Shown: piece by piece, positions 28,021-36,240 of the stretch
How the letters are laid out: each line of letters starts with the position of its first letter
Numbering within the stretch: position 1 is the first letter of the stretch
Assembly: GCA_017527495.1 (NCBI GenBank)
Contig: JAFXPY010000014.1
Span: forward strand, 1 to 64,000
Direction of reading: 5' to 3'
Length of the DNA stretch: 64,000 bases
DNA from: Paludibacteraceae bacterium
GTDB lineage: Bacteria > Bacteroidota > Bacteroidia > Bacteroidales > Paludibacteraceae
Translations under genes and position numbers: made by a program
Notes under the pieces: model-generated
The model's input: only the letters and a program-made list of their open reading frames with translations
What the model was told of the DNA's origin: nothing
Database searches by the model: none

Positions 28021-28026
28021 TTCTTT

Positions 28027-28704
28027 ATGGAAATAGCAAATCAATTATTCATATTGCAAGATAAGCAATACGCTGATTTTCAGGCAAGGCTTTTGCCGAC
28101 ACTGAATCAAGAAAGTATTATTGGCGTACGCACGCCAGAACTTAGAAAGTTAGCCAAACAATTATATAAAAGCGGTAAGAGCGACGCCTTTCTACGAGAA
28201 CTGCCACATCGGTATTTTGACGAGAACCAGTTACATGCCTTCTTGATATCAGAAATAAAAGATTTTCAATATTGCTTGATAGCAGTAAAAGCTTTTTTGC
28301 CTTATATAGACAATTGGGCAACATGTGACCAACTCTCGCCAAAGGTCTTTGCTAAACATAAAGACGAATTGATTACGGAAATAAAACTCTGGTTCTGCAG
28401 CAGTCTTGAGTACACAATCCGCTTTGCAATAAAAATGTTGATGCAACACTATCTTGACGCAGATTTTCAGCCACAATACAACGATTTAGTTGCAGGTGTC
28501 AAGCGTGATGAGTACTATGTTCGTATGATGCAAGCATGGTATTTCGCCACCGCTCTTGCAAAGCAATATGATGCAACAATTCCATACTTAGAAACGCAGC
28601 ACCTTGACGCTTGGACACACAACAAAACAATACAAAAAGCCATTGAGAGTTATCGACTAACAGACAAGCAAAAGGACTATTTAAGAACGCTAAAAGTTAA
28701 ATAA
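28027..28704 (+). CDS. DNA alkylation repair protein, AlkD-like
   Basis: A 225-residue all-helical protein of the DNA alkylation repair (HEAT-like repeat) family; AlkD members excise bulky or cationic alkylated bases without base flipping. The start MEIANQLFILQDKQY at 28027 is preferred over an upstream in-frame ATG at 27982, which lies within the terminator hairpin. Family features are GVRTPELRKLAKQL (about 34-47), the NWATCDQLSPK helix (about 98-108) that carries the catalytic-region Trp and Asp, and the C-terminal YFATALAKQ. It is a housekeeping-type gene set between two surface-protein genes. Confidence 0.88.
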   Translation: MEIANQLFILQDKQYADFQARLLPTLNQESIIGVRTPELRKLAKQLYKSGKSDAFLRELPHRYFDENQLHAFLISEIKDFQYCLIAVKAFLPYIDNWATCDQLSPKVFAKHKDELITEIKLWFCSSLEYTIRFAIKMLMQHYLDADFQPQYNDLVAGVKRDEYYVRMMQAWYFATALAKQYDATIPYLETQHLDAWTHNKTIQKAIESYRLTDKQKDYLRTLKVK

Positions 28705-28714
28705 TGCAGAATAA

Positions 28715-28746
28715 TTTGGTCAAGACCTAAAAAAATACTAATTTTG
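28715..28746 (+). promoter_or_regulatory. Bacteroidota promoter for the second T9SS gene
   Basis: TTTG (28715-28718), a 20-nt spacer and TAATTTTG (28739-28746), 25 nt before the ATG. Confidence 0.8.
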
Positions 28747-28771
28747 CAAAATAATCAATATAATATCAATT

Positions 28772-30853
28772 ATGAAAAAAACATTACTCACCATCGTGGC
28801 TCTTTTGTCGGTTTGTGCGCTTTCGTTTGCGCAAGAACATAAAGCAGACACAGCATTCACTAATCTTTATTCCTGCGACAAGCAAGAACCCGTCGTGTCT
28901 TTGACGCAAGAAATTACTGATACTGTTGTGTATGACCATTATTCAATCACAATAACTCATCAGTATAAATCAATCAAAGCAGTACCTATTGAACCTGTCT
29001 TAATCCAAGCAGAAGCAGGGTCATTGATAGATTTCTCTCAAGCTGATGCTGATGTAAAACAAAAACTTGCAGAACAAAGCAAGCAAGAAGGAGTTGAAGG
29101 TATTGACACAAGTGCCTTAGTTTGGTCTGCCTACAACAATATGTTTCAGGATGTAAGCAAAGACACTTTGGTTGAGGGTCGAGAACTATTGGTAATGTAT
29201 TCACTTTTTTCTGAGTGTGGCAATTTGATAACAGCGCAGCTGAGAGTTTTGGTGGAAAAACCGGAACCTGTCGTTCCTGCACCTGACACTCTGTCTGTTG
29301 CTCAGGCTGTAGAATTAGCCGCAGCTCTTGATAGTGGCGAGGTCTCCGGACTTGCTTATGTTATTGAAGGCTATGTAACTCAAATGATTGAGCGTTATAA
29401 TGAGCAGTATAATAACGCCACATTTATGATTGCTGATTCAATTGGAGCAGAACCACAATTGGAAGTATATCGTGCTTTTCCTTTGGATGAAAAAGATAAA
29501 TTGGTGAAACGCGGTGATTTTGTGAGAATAGGAGGCGCGCTCAAAAAACATATAACATCAAGTGGAGATACCATTCTTGAAACACATCAAAATGCCGGAT
29601 ATGAAATATTAGAGGCCTATCAATATCCGGATACTCTCAGTGTGGAACTTGCAGTAGAGATAGCACAAGGTCTGAATTCTAAAGATACTGCCGAAGGTAC
29701 ATTTACTATTAAGGGTTATATAACCGCTCTTCGCTCAGCACAATCGAGCGCGTCTTACAAGTCGTTCTTCGTTTCTGATACCATCGACGGAAAACAAGAT
29801 TTCCAATTCTATCGTGCTGTAGCTGCAGAACCTGCAGATATGAACATAAAAGTAGGTGACTTAGTGGTAGGCTCAGGCAGAATCTTGAAATACAATGCCA
29901 CAACATTAGAGCTCGTCAATTGTACTGATTTCCGTATAATCCGCCCCGAACTGCCAGACACAACGCCACACGACACAACGGTTGTTGACACTATTGAGGC
30001 AATCACAATAACAGAGTTCCTTGCTCGTGCCGACGAGAAAACTTATCAACTTGAAGGACTTGTTGTTGACATAATGAACGACAGATTTGGTAATTTTACT
30101 CTTGAGGGCGTTGATGCAGACAATGCTTCGGTGTATGTCTATGGATTGCTTGACAAAGAACAAAATGCAGGGCATTTTGCCGATCTTGGAATAGAAGAAG
30201 GTGATACACTTGTGTTGCAAGGCGTCTATGCCACAAGAAACGGAGTGCCGACAATCAATGACGCACAATATATTTCACATCGCAAAGGAGTACCTGTATT
30301 TATTATACCCGACACTATTACCGTGGCGCAAGCAGTGGAGATTGCAGCTCAGTTAGAAAACGGCAAAAAGACAAAAGAGACTTATGTGGTTAGAGGTTAT
30401 ATAACTCGTCAGCAAGGTGTTTATAATCCTAATTTGAATGAAAATTCATTCTGGATAGCAGATGATAAGGACACAAAAGAAGATGTCTTTATGGTCTATG
30501 CTGCAACACCCCAAAGCGATCGCGATATACACGTGAAGCAAGGTGATTTCATCCAAGCCGAAGGACAGATACAAAAAGATTTCTATATCGACCACTATAT
30601 CTATCAAATTGCAAAGGGCGGTTTCTATGAGATTCTCACAGCAACAGGACTTGAAGTGGTCGAGCAAAACACCTTGTTTGCAGTTCAGAATGCTCAACTC
30701 GTATTCAAAGAGAGTGGCGCATTGCAAGTCTATAATCTGACTGGTCAGGTAATCGTCAATCAGAATGTAGAAGAGGGTATGACAATAGTTTTACAAACAG
30801 GACAACAATATATAGTTCGTTTGAACAATAGAATAACAAAAATAGTTTTGTAG
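28772..30853 (+). CDS. T9SS-sorted surface protein with four OB-fold-like repeats
   Basis: A 693-residue relative of the 24.8-kb protein. It has a signal peptide (1-20, ending SFAQ), a unique N-terminal region of about 150 residues (with internal symmetry of beta strands, not recognised), four OB-like repeats starting near residues 170, 285, 407 and 512 (DTLSVAQAVELAAAL, DTLSVELAVEIAQ, a shorter third and DTITVAQAVEIAAQL), and a sorting domain (about 628-693, LQVYNLTGQVIVNQN). The third repeat lacks the usual lead-in and is the most diverged. There are no near-identical units here, so this gene is an older arrangement of the same module. Confidence 0.78.
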   Translation: MKKTLLTIVALLSVCALSFAQEHKADTAFTNLYSCDKQEPVVSLTQEITDTVVYDHYSITITHQYKSIKAVPIEPVLIQAEAGSLIDFSQADADVKQKLAEQSKQEGVEGIDTSALVWSAYNNMFQDVSKDTLVEGRELLVMYSLFSECGNLITAQLRVLVEKPEPVVPAPDTLSVAQAVELAAALDSGEVSGLAYVIEGYVTQMIERYNEQYNNATFMIADSIGAEPQLEVYRAFPLDEKDKLVKRGDFVRIGGALKKHITSSGDTILETHQNAGYEILEAYQYPDTLSVELAVEIAQGLNSKDTAEGTFTIKGYITALRSAQSSASYKSFFVSDTIDGKQDFQFYRAVAAEPADMNIKVGDLVVGSGRILKYNATTLELVNCTDFRIIRPELPDTTPHDTTVVDTIEAITITEFLARADEKTYQLEGLVVDIMNDRFGNFTLEGVDADNASVYVYGLLDKEQNAGHFADLGIEEGDTLVLQGVYATRNGVPTINDAQYISHRKGVPVFIIPDTITVAQAVEIAAQLENGKKTKETYVVRGYITRQQGVYNPNLNENSFWIADDKDTKEDVFMVYAATPQSDRDIHVKQGDFIQAEGQIQKDFYIDHYIYQIAKGGFYEILTATGLEVVEQNTLFAVQNAQLVFKESGALQVYNLTGQVIVNQNVEEGMTIVLQTGQQYIVRLNNRITKIVL

Positions 30854-30860
30854 TTAACCG

Positions 30861-30896
30861 AACATGGTGGTCTTATAGGCCACCATGTTTTAATTT
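30861..30896 (+). terminator. Intrinsic terminator after the second T9SS gene
   Basis: 10-bp stem (AACATGGTGG at 30861-30870 with CCACCATGTT at 30880-30889), 9-nt loop, T-rich tail. Confidence 0.8.
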
Positions 30897-30952
30897 TACT
30901 ATTCGTTAAAAAAAAAGTCTAAATAGTAAATATTATTTTGTATAAAAAATAG

Positions 30953-30960
30953 TAATTTTG
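30953..30960 (+). promoter_or_regulatory. Bacteroidota -7 box for the DUF4465-containing T9SS gene
   Basis: TAATTTTG 46 nt before the ATG at 31007. The nearest TTTG (30937-30940) is only 12 nt upstream, so the -33 element is uncertain. Confidence 0.55.
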
Positions 30961-31006
30961 TAGTCGAATAAAAACAAACTTAATATTCATTAAAAACATT
31001 TTGTTT

Positions 31007-33670
31007 ATGAAAAAAACTTTATCTCTCTTGGTAGTCGCTCTCTTGGCTGCCTTTTCAGCATTTGCAGCTGAAGTGAAGCTTGTTATGGCTGATTATGCCG
31101 ACCAATTCGTCGATAATCAAGCAACGCAGACCATAACAGCTGATGGTATTACACTTTTGTTTGAAAAACAAAATGGTGGTTCTAATCCTACTTTTAATGC
31201 ATCAGGCTTAGATGCTCGTCTTTATGCAAAAGGAACACTCACCATTTCAGCCGGCTTTGAAATGCAAAAGATTGTATTTGATATGTCAGCCAATGGTTTG
31301 AAGCGTGCTTGTGACATTACGGCTTCTGTTGGTGAGTGCCTGACGGACACAGCCAATAAAGTTTATGTCTGGACAGGTGCCGCTAATGAAATCACTCTCA
31401 CAGTAGGCGAAAAAGCTACGCACGGAAGTGAAGGCGAATCTAAAGCCGCACAATTTGATTTCACTGCACTTACAATTACAACAGATGGTGAAATCGTTGT
31501 TCCTGTAGAGAAAGCCAACCCATATCTCTTGAGCTATGACGAAGGCGAGTTTGAATACACCGAATTAGGTAACTGGGCTGCAACATTCGATTCTGCTGCC
31601 AAATTTGTTATGTCGGGTGCGTTCGCTCTCCAACATTATGGTGATACTCTCTATTATCCTTACACAGATCCTGAAACTGGTGAAATATTCAATACTCCTT
31701 ATCCGACATGGAACGGATTTATCCCAACAATAGCAAAAGAAGATGGCGCAGGTTATCAATACTACAGCTGTGTAGCCAAAGGTGGTGTTCGTGGCGAAGG
31801 AACTCCTTACACACTCGCTTATTGGCAAGGTGCTAACACCATACTTTTTGCAGAGGACGAAATCCTGAAAGCAACACCTAAAGAAGTTTATTTCTGCAAT
31901 GCTAATGTTACCTACAACGACATTAACAATGGTAACGACTTTGGTGCTAAAAAATATGCAGAAGGCGACTATCTCTATGTAAAAGTACAAGGTATTCTTG
32001 GTGCTGATACTGCCGGCTTTATCTTGACCGAGAATTCAGTTGATTATTATCTTGCAGACTTCCGTGATGGCAAGACATTTGTTAACAACGCTTGGGAGAA
32101 AGTTGATCTCAGCGAACTCGGCGAGGTTTATGGTCTTACATTCTCAATGGAGTCAACAGATGTTGGCCAATATGGTATCAACACAGCAACATATTTCGCA
32201 ATCGACCAACTCTTGATTGAACCTGTAAAGCCTGAAGTTGTTACTCCTGCATTTGAATTCAATTATGCACAGGCTGGTTATGAACTCTATGAAGGTGCTC
32301 ATACATGGCAAATTGATCTTTCCCATGATTTAGATGAAGAAAATTACGATCTTTGGTTATCATTTGCTTTTGAAACGACTTCAGCAACTGCTATTGCAGG
32401 TACATACGATGTTGCCGACATGTATTGGGCTGAATATGATGTTGTTGATGGCGCAGATACAACAACAATCGAACTCACTTCAGGTACTTTGACTATTGAT
32501 TATGTAGGAGAGGGTGAAGAGTCGTATGTATATACACTCAGTTTTGAAGGTGTTGATGTGAACGGAAATGAAGTTAAATTCAGTCAAACAATTGAAGTTC
32601 TTTGTTTCGATTATGCAACTTATGATTACATCACAATGAACGAAGGTGGTGATGTAACACCTATCGAGTCAGACATCGAATTCAACTATGGTCAAGCTGT
32701 TTATATGAATGACTATTATGCAGACAATGGTTATTCACTTCCTGTTCCATTATGGGAAGTTGATGCATATCAATTAATAAGTAACACTGACTATACAGCT
32801 CTTTTGACTGTTGGTGTATTCACCGAGTCAGAAACATCAATAGTGGGTAACTATGATATTGCTGATGCCGTATGGGCAGAACTTGATCTTGTAGATGGAA
32901 CCGACACTACTATAATTGAACTCGTTTCAGGTACAATAAGTATTGAGTATCTCGGTCAGAGCGAAGATAACTATCCTGTTTATAGCTACACAGTTGTGGC
33001 TAAAGATTCACTCGATCAAGACTATAACCTTGCATACGAAGGTGAGTTTGTTTGCTGGAATGCTCTAACAAAGGATGACATCTATATGACTGGTGATGGT
33101 GAGCCTGCACCTGTTGAAGCAGAAACACTCACTGTTGCAGAAGCTCTCGAAATAATCAACGCTCTTGCTGATAACGATTCAACAGATGTTGACTATTCTG
33201 TTGCCGGTTATGTGGTTAAAATAAAATATACATATAGCGAGCAATATGGCACAGCAACATTCTGGATTGATGACACACAAGCAGAAAGTGAAGCTCTTCA
33301 AGCCTATAGTTGTGCTCCTGAAACAGAAGCAGACAAGGAAGTTAAGGTTGGCGACATTGTTCTCGTAACAGGTAAATTAACTAAATATGTTAATAAATCA
33401 GGTGCAGTAACTCCTGAAGTTAATAGAGGTACTTACACCATTATTGACGAAATACCTGATGGTCTTGAACTCGTTAACGCTGAAAGTCTTGTCCGTGTAA
33501 TTAATGATGAATTGGTTGTAGATGCTATTGGCAATGTTCAAATCTACAATGTACAAGGTCAGTTGATTTACAACGCTCAAGTTGCCGGTCAAACAACTAT
33601 ACGTGGCTTGCAACAAGGTCAAGTACTCCTCGTACGTGTAAATAACCAAATTGCAAAAGTAGTTTTCTAA
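31007..33670 (+). CDS. T9SS-sorted modular surface protein with a DUF4465-like domain
   Basis: An 887-residue protein from the ATG at 31007; a TTG two codons earlier is less likely because MKKTLSLLVVALLAAFSAFA is a standard signal peptide. The modules are an N-terminal beta domain (about 20-160) shared with the 33.9-kb gene; a DUF4465-like domain (about 165-405: LGNWAATFDSA, WNGFIPTIAKEDGAGYQYYSC, ending ATYFAIDQLLI); two copies of a roughly 140-residue module (about 418-545 and 555-695, both with FNYAQA/FNYGQA, YDVADMYWAE/YDIADAVWAE and VDGxDTTxIEL); one OB-like repeat (about 705-815); and a sorting domain (about 825-887). The two-copy module is not one I recognise. Confidence 0.78.
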   Translation: MKKTLSLLVVALLAAFSAFAAEVKLVMADYADQFVDNQATQTITADGITLLFEKQNGGSNPTFNASGLDARLYAKGTLTISAGFEMQKIVFDMSANGLKRACDITASVGECLTDTANKVYVWTGAANEITLTVGEKATHGSEGESKAAQFDFTALTITTDGEIVVPVEKANPYLLSYDEGEFEYTELGNWAATFDSAAKFVMSGAFALQHYGDTLYYPYTDPETGEIFNTPYPTWNGFIPTIAKEDGAGYQYYSCVAKGGVRGEGTPYTLAYWQGANTILFAEDEILKATPKEVYFCNANVTYNDINNGNDFGAKKYAEGDYLYVKVQGILGADTAGFILTENSVDYYLADFRDGKTFVNNAWEKVDLSELGEVYGLTFSMESTDVGQYGINTATYFAIDQLLIEPVKPEVVTPAFEFNYAQAGYELYEGAHTWQIDLSHDLDEENYDLWLSFAFETTSATAIAGTYDVADMYWAEYDVVDGADTTTIELTSGTLTIDYVGEGEESYVYTLSFEGVDVNGNEVKFSQTIEVLCFDYATYDYITMNEGGDVTPIESDIEFNYGQAVYMNDYYADNGYSLPVPLWEVDAYQLISNTDYTALLTVGVFTESETSIVGNYDIADAVWAELDLVDGTDTTIIELVSGTISIEYLGQSEDNYPVYSYTVVAKDSLDQDYNLAYEGEFVCWNALTKDDIYMTGDGEPAPVEAETLTVAEALEIINALADNDSTDVDYSVAGYVVKIKYTYSEQYGTATFWIDDTQAESEALQAYSCAPETEADKEVKVGDIVLVTGKLTKYVNKSGAVTPEVNRGTYTIIDEIPDGLELVNAESLVRVINDELVVDAIGNVQIYNVQGQLIYNAQVAGQTTIRGLQQGQVLLVRVNNQIAKVVF

Positions 33671-33688
33671 ACTGCATAGCATATTAAA

Positions 33689-33726
33689 CAAAATCGGCAG
33701 GCATGCGCCTGCCGATTTTGTTTTGA
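33689..33726 (+). terminator. Intrinsic terminator after the DUF4465-containing gene
   Basis: Perfect 14-bp stem (CAAAATCGGCAGGC at 33689-33702 with its complement at 33707-33720), 4-nt loop and T tail. A near copy follows the next gene. Confidence 0.9.
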
Positions 33727-33789
33727 TTAGTCATTTTGATAAATTATATAAATTTTGCCAAAATTATTTTCAAATCTAAAAAAATGTAT

Positions 33790-33797
33790 TATCTTTG
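33790..33797 (+). promoter_or_regulatory. Bacteroidota -7 box for the short T9SS paralog
   Basis: TATCTTTG fits TAnnTTTG. It is 61 nt before the ATG. No well-placed TTTG upstream. Confidence 0.5.
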
Positions 33798-33858
33798 CGT
33801 TGTTGTTATGTATAACATATAACACACCCTAATGTACTAACAATAAACTTATTAGATT

Positions 33859-34554
33859 ATGAGAAGAATTTTATCAATTTCAGTAGTCGCTCTTTTGGCT
33901 ACTTTTTCTGTTTTTTCAGCAGATATAACAATTGTTATGGCTGATGTTGCCGACCAATTTGTTGAAAAACAAGACACTCAAACTATCGTTTCTGATGGCA
34001 TCACTCTTTTGTTTGCAAAACAAAACGGAACGACTAATCCTGCTTATTATGCCAACGGATCTGATGCTCGTTTGTATGCAAAAGGAACACTCACCATTTC
34101 TGCAGGCTTTGAAATGCAAAAGATTGTATTTGATATGTCAGCCAATGGTTTGAAGCGTGCTTGTGATATTACGGCTTCTGTAGGTGAGTGCCTGACGGAC
34201 ACTGCCAATAAAGTTTATGTCTGGACAGGTGCCGCTAATGAAATCACTCTCACGGTAGGCGAAAAAGCTACGCACGGAAGTGAAGGCGAATCTAAAGCCG
34301 CACAATTTGATTTCACTGCTCTCACCATCTCATCAAATGCAACAAGTTTGCAATTAGTAGAAACAGCAGATTTCGTTAGTGTTGTTAATGGTGAATTGAT
34401 AGTTGATGCAATTGGCAATGTTCAAATCTACAATGTACAAGGTCAGTTGATTTACAACGCTCAGCTTGATGGCAAAACAGCAATCAGCGGCTTGCAACAA
34501 GGACAGATGTTCCTTGTTCGAGTAAACGACAAAACTGCAAAAGTAGTTTTCTAA
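33859..34554 (+). CDS. Short T9SS-sorted paralog (shared N-terminal domain plus sorting domain only)
   Basis: A 231-residue protein with a signal peptide (about 1-20), the same beta domain as the N-terminus of the preceding gene (about 21-158), then directly a type A sorting domain (about 168-231). It looks like a minimal or internally deleted version of its neighbour. From 34075 to 34320 its DNA is almost identical to 31225-31470 in the neighbour, while the first 70 codons are clearly diverged. Its 3' end and terminator are also near copies. The domain has no recognised function; it may be a small surface lectin-like fold. Confidence 0.75.
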   Translation: MRRILSISVVALLATFSVFSADITIVMADVADQFVEKQDTQTIVSDGITLLFAKQNGTTNPAYYANGSDARLYAKGTLTISAGFEMQKIVFDMSANGLKRACDITASVGECLTDTANKVYVWTGAANEITLTVGEKATHGSEGESKAAQFDFTALTISSNATSLQLVETADFVSVVNGELIVDAIGNVQIYNVQGQLIYNAQLDGKTAISGLQQGQMFLVRVNDKTAKVVF

Positions 34555-34577
34555 AATGCATAGCATATCAAACAAAC

Positions 34578-34610
34578 ATCGGCAGGCATGTGCTTGCCGA
34601 TTTTGTTTTT
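34578..34610 (+). terminator. Intrinsic terminator after the short T9SS paralog
   Basis: Ten-pair stem (34578-34587 with 34592-34601) with one G-U pair, 4-nt loop, then a T-rich tail. It is homologous to the terminator at 33689. Confidence 0.85.
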
Positions 34611-34613
34611 GGT

Positions 34614-34913
34614 ATTAAGTTTTGCATGTTATTACAATTTATAAAATCTCGGCACTCAACGGCGTTAGCCGTTGCATATTAATAGATAAAATCAAGATTA
34701 CAAAACCAACAACCACGTAGTGGTTGCACATTGTCAAATATTGAAATTTAATGAATTGTATTTTAATATGCAACCGCTAAAGCGGTTGGTAGAGATGAAA
34801 TGTTTATTTTAATTTTCTATTAATATGAAACCGCTAAAGCGGTTTTTTGCCTTTGAATCAGACATAAACAAATTCCTATAATTTGACACATTAACTGCTT
34901 GCGAAACTTGAAT
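34614..34913 (+). repeat. Interspersed palindromic repeat, copy B
   Basis: Core 34646-34913, 268 bp, with the same order of hairpins as copy A: CAACGGCGTTAGCCGTTG, CAACCACGTAGTGGTTG, then AACCGCTAAAGCGGTT twice. In this copy both of the last two hairpins read TAAAGC where copies A and C read TAACGC, which lengthens the stem by one pair. The right end is TGCGAAACTTGAAT-like (34899-34912); the left end TTAAGTTTTGCAT (34615-34627) is its diverged inverse. It fills the gap between the T9SS paralog and the 3' end of recX. Confidence 0.85.
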
Positions 34914-34922
34914 AAACTATAT

Positions 34923-35366
34923 TTAGAGATTTAGTGCCTGATTGATTTCGTCGTAGGAAAATCCTCGTGAGAGGGCAAAGGCAAATAATTTATTGCGAAG
35001 CACTTCGTTGCTGAGGTTTTTCAGACTGCGTTTTTTTGTTGTAAGAATTTTAGACAGCATTTGTTGATACTCTTCAGCTTCTATTTGTTCTAAGGCGTAT
35101 GTTATATCTGATTGTTTGATTTTTTTACCAGAAAGCATAAACACTATTTTCTTTTTCCCCCAGTGAGCAAAGCGCACTTTGTCTTGTGTGTATGCAACAG
35201 CGTAGCGCTGCTCATCGATATATCGTTCGTCAACGAGCTGTGAAATTATCTCGTCCGATTCTCCTTCCTCGGCTCCCCATTGTCGCAGCTTGGATTGCAC
35301 TTCAGAAATACAATGTTCCGCGCTGCAACAATAACTTGTGGCTTTATAAAATAATTCTTGATTCAT
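34923..35366 (-). CDS. recX: RecX-family regulatory protein
   Basis: RecX binds RecA filaments and limits recombination. The 147-residue, all-helical protein shows the three-repeat RecX pattern with CISEVQSKLRQWGAEE, VDERYIDEQRYAVAYTQDK (the family signature with FIDD/YIDE and RYA) and the WGKKKI turn. It starts inside the last codons of prmC (4-bp overlap), so the two are co-transcribed. recA is not in this window. Confidence 0.92.
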   Translation of the reverse strand: MNQELFYKATSYCCSAEHCISEVQSKLRQWGAEEGESDEIISQLVDERYIDEQRYAVAYTQDKVRFAHWGKKKIVFMLSGKKIKQSDITYALEQIEAEEYQQMLSKILTTKKRSLKNLSNEVLRNKLFAFALSRGFSYDEINQALNL

Positions 35367-36190
35367 AGTTTGACGCTGATAAATCTATTGTTTTTGTAAG
35401 TGTCTTGCAGCAAATCCACTCGTGTTGTTGTCATTATTGCTTGCACCAATTCTTGAGTTTCATTTCCGTATCGTTGATTGATTTCAAAAAGCAGTTGGCC
35501 ATTTGGGTTGATGTGTTTCTTTGCAAAAAGGCTTATCTCTCGATAAAAAACAAGCGGGTCATTGTCTGGTACGAAAAGAGCATTATGTGGTTCGTAATCA
35601 AGCACATTCTTGTCCATTTCGATTTTTTCTTTTTCGGCAATATATGGTGGATTTGAAACGATTAGGTCAAAACGCAGGTCTATTGTTGGCTGTTGTAATA
35701 TATCTGCTTGTATGAAATGTATTGTAGCATTGTTGTTAGCCGCATTTTCTTTTGCAGTGTCGAGTGCTTTTTTTGAGATGTCAATGGCATATACTTCAGC
35801 ATTTGGGAATCGCTTTTTCATTGCAATGGCTATGCATCCGGAGCCTGTTCCGATGTCGAGAATGGTTCGTGGCGCCGTTGCAACGAGGTCTAACAGCTCT
35901 GCTGTTTCCGGCCTTGGGATAAGTACGCTGCTATTCACTTTGAGTTGCATACCGCACCATGCTGTATGGCCGAATATGTATTGTATGGGTTCATTGTTGA
36001 GTAAACGCTTAACAATATTTTCAAGTTTATTCTCTATTTCGGGGAATATGATTTCGTTAGGATTACTTAACAATATGGCACGATTTTTGCGCGTCAATTC
36101 TTCCATAATCCACCAGACGATGGCATTGAGTTCATCGCCTTGATAGAGCGTTTGCAGGTGGGTAGTGAGATATTGTCGGGATTGTTTCAT
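35363..36190 (-). CDS. prmC: Release factor glutamine methyltransferase
   Basis: PrmC (HemK) methylates the Gln of the GGQ motif in release factors RF1 and RF2. The protein has 275 residues with an N-terminal helical domain, the SAM-binding motif LDIGTGSGCIAIAM (about 114-127), the acidic AIDIS (about 138-142) and the catalytic NPPYI (about 184-188). The promoter -7 box ends only 7 nt before the ATG, so the transcript is probably leaderless or nearly so. First of a two-gene operon with recX. Confidence 0.95.
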   Translation of the reverse strand: MKQSRQYLTTHLQTLYQGDELNAIVWWIMEELTRKNRAILLSNPNEIIFPEIENKLENIVKRLLNNEPIQYIFGHTAWCGMQLKVNSSVLIPRPETAELLDLVATAPRTILDIGTGSGCIAIAMKKRFPNAEVYAIDISKKALDTAKENAANNNATIHFIQADILQQPTIDLRFDLIVSNPPYIAEKEKIEMDKNVLDYEPHNALFVPDNDPLVFYREISLFAKKHINPNGQLLFEINQRYGNETQELVQAIMTTTRVDLLQDTYKNNRFISVKL

Positions 36191-36197
36191 ACGCCGG

Positions 36198-36229
36198 CAA
36201 AATTAGTTTTTTTTTACAATATATCCAAA
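36198..36229 (-). promoter_or_regulatory. Bacteroidota promoter for prmC-recX, immediately at the start codon
   Basis: On the minus strand TTTG (36226-36229), a 20-nt spacer and TAATTTTG (36198-36205). The ATG begins at 36190, so transcription should begin at or within a few bases of the start codon. Confidence 0.8.
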
Positions 36230-36240
36230 TTTTTTTTGTT

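Noticed and set aside
27982..28026. Longer N-terminus for the AlkD-like protein
   Set aside because: The segment encodes a terminator hairpin, and the added residues (EHFEQRCSNFYFFF) do not resemble the family.
36191..36240. FMN riboswitch upstream of ribD
   Set aside because: Only 50 bp separate prmC and ribD, too short, and the conserved riboswitch segments are absent.
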